From: Actinomycetales bacterium
Lineage (GTDB): Bacteria > Actinomycetota > Actinomycetes > Actinomycetales > Microbacteriaceae
Direction: 5' to 3'
NCBI GenBank assembly: GCA_015655255.1
Contig: JAATFJ010000262.1
Span: 1-8,931 of the forward strand
Length of the DNA stretch: 8,931 nt
Below the pieces are notes generated by a model. That model was not told the origin of the DNA. It saw only the letters and a program-made list of their open reading frames with translations, and did no database searches. Shown piece by piece: positions 6,635 to 8,931 of this stretch. The position numbers were made by a program, and so were the translations under genes. Numbering within the stretch: position 1 is the first letter of the stretch; each line of letters begins with the position of its first letter.

Positions 6635-7645
6635 TCACCCCTCGTCGGGGTGCACGAGGCCGAGATGCGCGTAGGCCTCCGGCGTCGCGATCCGACCGCG
6701 CGGCGTGCGCCCGAGGAAGCCGATGCGGACAAGGTAGGGCTCCACGACGCTCTCCACCGTTTCGGCTTCCTCCCCCACGGCGACCGCGAGGGTGCTGAGG
6801 CCCACGGGCCCGCCGCGGAAGCGCCGCACGAGCGCTTCGAGGACCGCGCGGTCCAGACGGTCGAGGCCGATCGCATCGACATCATAGAGTTCCAGTGCCG
6901 CGTTCACGTCGGCGACCGACGCGGCTCCGCCCTGCGCGTGCACGAGGACATAGTCGCGCACGCGGCGGAGCAGGCGATTCGCGATGCGCGGTGTCCCCCG
7001 AGACCGGCGCGCGATCTCCGCGCGCGCGTCCACGGGCAGATCCACGCCGAGGACGATCGCCGATCTGCCGATCACCCGCTCCAGGTCGGAGTTCTCGTAG
7101 AACTCCAGGTGTCCCGTGAAGCCGAAGCGGTCGCGCAACGGATTGGGGAGAAGCCCGGAACGCGTCGTGGCGCCCACGAGGGTGAACGGGGCGAGTTCGA
7201 GCGGAACGCTCGTCGCCCCTGCGCCCTTACCCACCATGATGTCGATGCGGAAGTCCTCCATCGCGAGATACAGCATCTCCTCGGCGGAGCGCGCCATGCG
7301 ATGGATCTCGTCGATGAAGAGCACCTCGCCGGGGACGAGGCTGGACAGCAGGGCGGCGAGGTCGCCGGCGTGCTGGATCGCGGGTCCGCTGGACAGGCGC
7401 AGCGGGCGTTCGCTCTCGTGCGCGACGATCATCGCCATGGTCGTCTTGCCGAGGCCGGGAGGCCCGGCGAGGAGGATGTGGTCGGCGGGACGCCCCTGGA
7501 TGCGCGCCGCCTCGAGCAGGAGCTGGAGCTGCCCGCGGACCTTGGGCTGTCCGACGAACTCCGACAGACTCGTCGGGCGGAGGGCCCCCTCGATCGCGAG
7601 CTCTGTCTCGTCGACAGGCTCGGCCGCGTCGCGCGCCTCAGCCAC
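6635..7645 (-). CDS. ruvB: Holliday junction branch-migration ATPase RuvB
   Basis: This 336-residue AAA+ motor forms hexameric rings on either side of RuvA-bound Holliday junctions and drives branch migration with ATP. Visible motifs are Walker [10 protein letters not shown] (61-69), Walker B LFIDEIHR (109-116), sensor 1 GATTR (158-162), the arginine-finger segment PLRDRFG (169-175), sensor 2 [13 protein letters not shown] (216-228), and the C-terminal winged-helix domain ending with [11 protein letters not shown] (308-318). The frame stays open further upstream inside ruvA, but the start is GTG 7643-7645: the protein then begins like other actinobacterial RuvB, and GGGAG lies 6 bases before it. 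It overlaps the ruvA stop by 8 bases. Length and motifs are intact. Confidence 0.97.
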   Translation of the reverse strand: MAEARDAAEPVDETELAIEGALRPTSLSEFVGQPKVRGQLQLLLEAARIQGRPADHILLAGPPGLGKTTMAMIVAHESERPLRLSSGPAIQHAGDLAALLSSLVPGEVLFIDEIHRMARSAEEMLYLAMEDFRIDIMVGKGAGATSVPLELAPFTLVGATTRSGLLPNPLRDRFGFTGHLEFYENSDLERVIGRSAIVLGVDLPVDARAEIARRSRGTPRIANRLLRRVRDYVLVHAQGGAASVADVNAALELYDVDAIGLDRLDRAVLEALVRRFRGGPVGLSTLAVAVGEEAETVESVVEPYLVRIGFLGRTPRGRIATPEAYAHLGLVHPDEG

Positions 7646-8264
7646 GCGCCGCTCCCGTCTGCTGCGCCGGACCGAGGAGCGCGAGTGTGTGCCGCAGGAG
7701 CGCGGCGACCGAGGTCTGCTCCGTCTCGCTGGCGGTCTCAAGCGCCTGTTCGACGGCGTCCTCGGCGATGCGCTCGCTCCAGCCGAGGCCGACGAGCGCC
7801 GCCGTGGTCTGCAGGGTGACGTTCACCACGGCGGATGTCCCCTTGCCCGTCGGAGAAGCCACCGGGGCGGGGAGCTTCCCGGCGAGCTGCACGACGATGA
7901 GCTTGGCCGTCTTCGGGCCGATGCCGGAGACGCGACGGAAAGGCGCGTCGTCATCGTCCGCGACGGCGGCGGAGATCTGGTCGACGCTGAGGTGGCCGAG
8001 GACGCCGAGCGCCGACTTCGGCCCCACGCCGGTCACACCGAGGAGCTGCCCGAACACTGCGAGCTCCACCGAGCCCTCGAAGCCGTAAAGGGTGAGGGCA
8101 TCCTCTCGAACGATAAGACTCGTGTGCAGGCGCAGAGAATGCCCCGACTGGGCGGAACGCGCGACATCCGCGGGGACATAGACGAGGAATCCGACCCCGC
8201 CCACCTCGATCACAACGTGATCAGTGCCCGCGGAGAGCACGGTGCCGTGCAGGGAAGAGATCAT
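7638..8264 (-). CDS. ruvA: Holliday junction DNA helicase subunit RuvA
   Basis: This 208-residue protein binds four-way DNA junctions as a tetramer and loads RuvB. Domain I is an OB fold (1-63) that begins with the canonical [10 protein letters not shown] and contains the acidic pin region REDA (53-56) and LTLYGF. Domain II has two helix-hairpin-helix motifs, [13 protein letters not shown] (74-86) and [16 protein letters not shown] (112-127). A flexible Pro/Ser/Gly linker (about 131-147) leads to domain III (about 150-197), which contacts RuvB. ATG 8264 is fixed by the conserved N-terminus; the upstream TAGGCTGAGGG offers only an indifferent ribosome site. ruvC ends 28 bases upstream and ruvB begins inside the last codons, so the three genes look co-transcribed. 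Confidence 0.97.
   Translation of the reverse strand: MISSLHGTVLSAGTDHVVIEVGGVGFLVYVPADVARSAQSGHSLRLHTSLIVREDALTLYGFEGSVELAVFGQLLGVTGVGPKSALGVLGHLSVDQISAAVADDDDAPFRRVSGIGPKTAKLIVVQLAGKLPAPVASPTGKGTSAVVNVTLQTTAALVGLGWSERIAEDAVEQALETASETEQTSVAALLRHTLALLGPAQQTGAARG
7643..7656 (-). promoter_or_regulatory. ruvB ribosome binding site and GTG start inside ruvA
   Basis: GGGAG (7656-7652) lies within the last ruvA codons, 6 bases before GTG 7645. The GTG-to-TGA overlap (GTGGCTGA, 7645-7638) suggests that ribosomes finishing ruvA re-initiate on ruvB. Confidence 0.7.
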
Positions 8265-8292
8265 GCCCTCAGCCTAGGGTGAATCCTCGTAG

Positions 8293-8856
8293 CTATGTTC
8301 GAGCGACACGCTCGGCATCGAGCCAGGCGCGCTGCGCGGGGGTAAGCGCACCGGTTTCCTGGGCGACGGGGGCGTTTCCTCTCCAGGCATGGCAGACCAC
8401 GATGGCGAGGGCATCAGCGGCATCCGCGGGCTGCGGGGGCACATCGAGGCGGAGGATCTTGGCGATCATCGCCTGCACCTGCTTCTTGTCCGCGGAGCCG
8501 TACCCCGTCACGGCAGCCTTGACCTCCGTCGGCGTATGCGTCGCCGCGGGGAGGCCCGCCTCGGTGGCAACGAGCAGCGCGATGCCGCTCGCCTGCGCAG
8601 TTCCCATCACCGTATGACTGTTCTGCTGGGCGAACACGCGCTCCACCGCGACCGCTGCGGGCGCGAATTCGGCGATCACCGCGCGGATCCCCCGGGCGAC
8701 CTGGGCGAGCCGCTCCCCCACGGGCGCATCGGTGGGCGTACGGATGACACCCACGTGCACGAGGGTCGCCCGCCGCGCCCGATCGACGTCCACGACGCCC
8801 ACGCCGCACCGGGTCAAGCCGGGGTCGACGCCGAGGACACGCAGAGAGGAGGGCAC
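8293..8856 (-). CDS. ruvC: Crossover junction endodeoxyribonuclease RuvC
   Basis: This 187-residue RNase H-fold nuclease cuts Holliday junctions symmetrically within the RuvABC complex, using two metal ions. The acidic catalytic set is present: D11 in LGVDPGLTRCG, E72 in AVERVF, and D145 and D148 in PADAADALA. The segment FAQQNSHTVMGTAQASG (75-91) is also characteristic. The start is GTG 8854-8856, four residues before the conserved RVLGVDPG; no clear ribosome binding site precedes it (only ACAGG next to the start), so the exact start is slightly uncertain. Past the fold it has a C-terminal extension of about 25 residues, common in actinobacterial RuvC. yebC ends 46 bases upstream. Confidence 0.96.
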   Translation of the reverse strand: MPSSLRVLGVDPGLTRCGVGVVDVDRARRATLVHVGVIRTPTDAPVGERLAQVARGIRAVIAEFAPAAVAVERVFAQQNSHTVMGTAQASGIALLVATEAGLPAATHTPTEVKAAVTGYGSADKKQVQAMIAKILRLDVPPQPADAADALAIVVCHAWRGNAPVAQETGALTPAQRAWLDAERVART

Positions 8857-8889
8857 CTGTTCAGGGTAGGGAGCGGGAGTCGGTTCCGC

Positions 8890-8902
8890 GGCGCGGCGCG
8901 CC
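8890..8902 (-). other. GC hairpin between yebC and ruvC
   Basis: GGCGC and GCGCC form a 5-bp stem with a 3-base loop directly after the yebC stop codon. No T-run follows. It could be a weak terminator or processing signal; in DNA this rich in GC, chance is also likely. Confidence 0.2.
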
Positions 8903-8931
8903 CTACTCGTCCTCTTCGAGCTCCGCCTGGA
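8903..8931 (-). CDS. Probable YebC/PmpR-family protein, last codons only
   Basis: Reading leftward from the window edge on the minus strand, one frame gives QAELEEDE and then TAG at 8905-8903. An acidic end of this kind, immediately upstream of ruvC on the same strand, is what is expected for the YebC/PmpR family (proposed transcriptional regulator or translation factor) in actinobacteria. Only eight complete residues are visible, so the call rests on synteny plus a weak tail match. The start and all domains are outside the window. Confidence 0.55.

Noticed and set aside
6636..6652. CACCCC-TCGTC-GGGGTG hairpin at the ruvB stop codon
   Set aside because: It is a 6-bp stem that overlaps the end of ruvB coding sequence, with no T-run after it. 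It is as likely to reflect the codons as to be a terminator.
8266..8279. CCCT/AGGG pairing next to the ruvA start that could hide its ribosome site
   Set aside because: A 4-bp stem is too weak to claim control of translation.
1..8931. Mobile elements, CRISPR arrays, tRNA/rRNA genes, riboswitches, prophage or defence islands
   Set aside because: I saw no regular repeat-spacer pattern, transposase-like protein, tRNA-like fold or terminal inverted repeats. Gene order is ordinary chromosomal housekeeping.

Overview
This window comes from a high-GC actinobacterium. The gene order (yebC, ruvC, ruvA, ruvB, yajC, secD, secF, relA, with a DUF349 gene on the other strand) and the protein sequences look like family Microbacteriaceae, most likely Microbacterium or a close relative. 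That placement rests on synteny and general sequence character, not on a search. Third codon positions are mostly G or C, and this creates long open frames antisense to the real genes.

Layout. Positions 1-1036 are read on the plus strand: the 3' end of a DUF349 gene (1-429), a short intergenic stretch with a perfect DnaA-box sequence and a GC-rich hairpin (430-484), and a small protein that looks like an AbiEi-type antitoxin or regulator fold (485-1036). Everything from 1015 to 8931 is on the minus strand. In transcription order (right to left) it holds the last codons of a probable yebC/pmpR gene, ruvC, ruvA, ruvB, yajC, secD, secF and relA. The relA stop codon overlaps the end of the small plus-strand gene tail to tail by 22 bases.

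How the genes work together. RuvA, RuvB and RuvC form the Holliday-junction branch-migration and resolution machine. ruvA and ruvB overlap by 8 bases, which suggests translational coupling. YajC, SecD and SecF form the accessory complex of the SecYEG translocase; secD and secF share one base (TGATG). A consensus TATAAT between ruvB and yajC suggests the sec genes have their own promoter. RelA is a full-length bifunctional Rel enzyme with intact (p)ppGpp hydrolase and synthetase motifs. It may be read through from secF or from a weak promoter of its own just upstream.

Assessment. This is mostly a conserved housekeeping region. I see no mobile element, CRISPR array, tRNA, rRNA, riboswitch or clear new system. 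The least explained part is 430-1036: the orphan AbiEi-like gene, the DnaA-box sequence in front of it, and its antisense overlap with relA.
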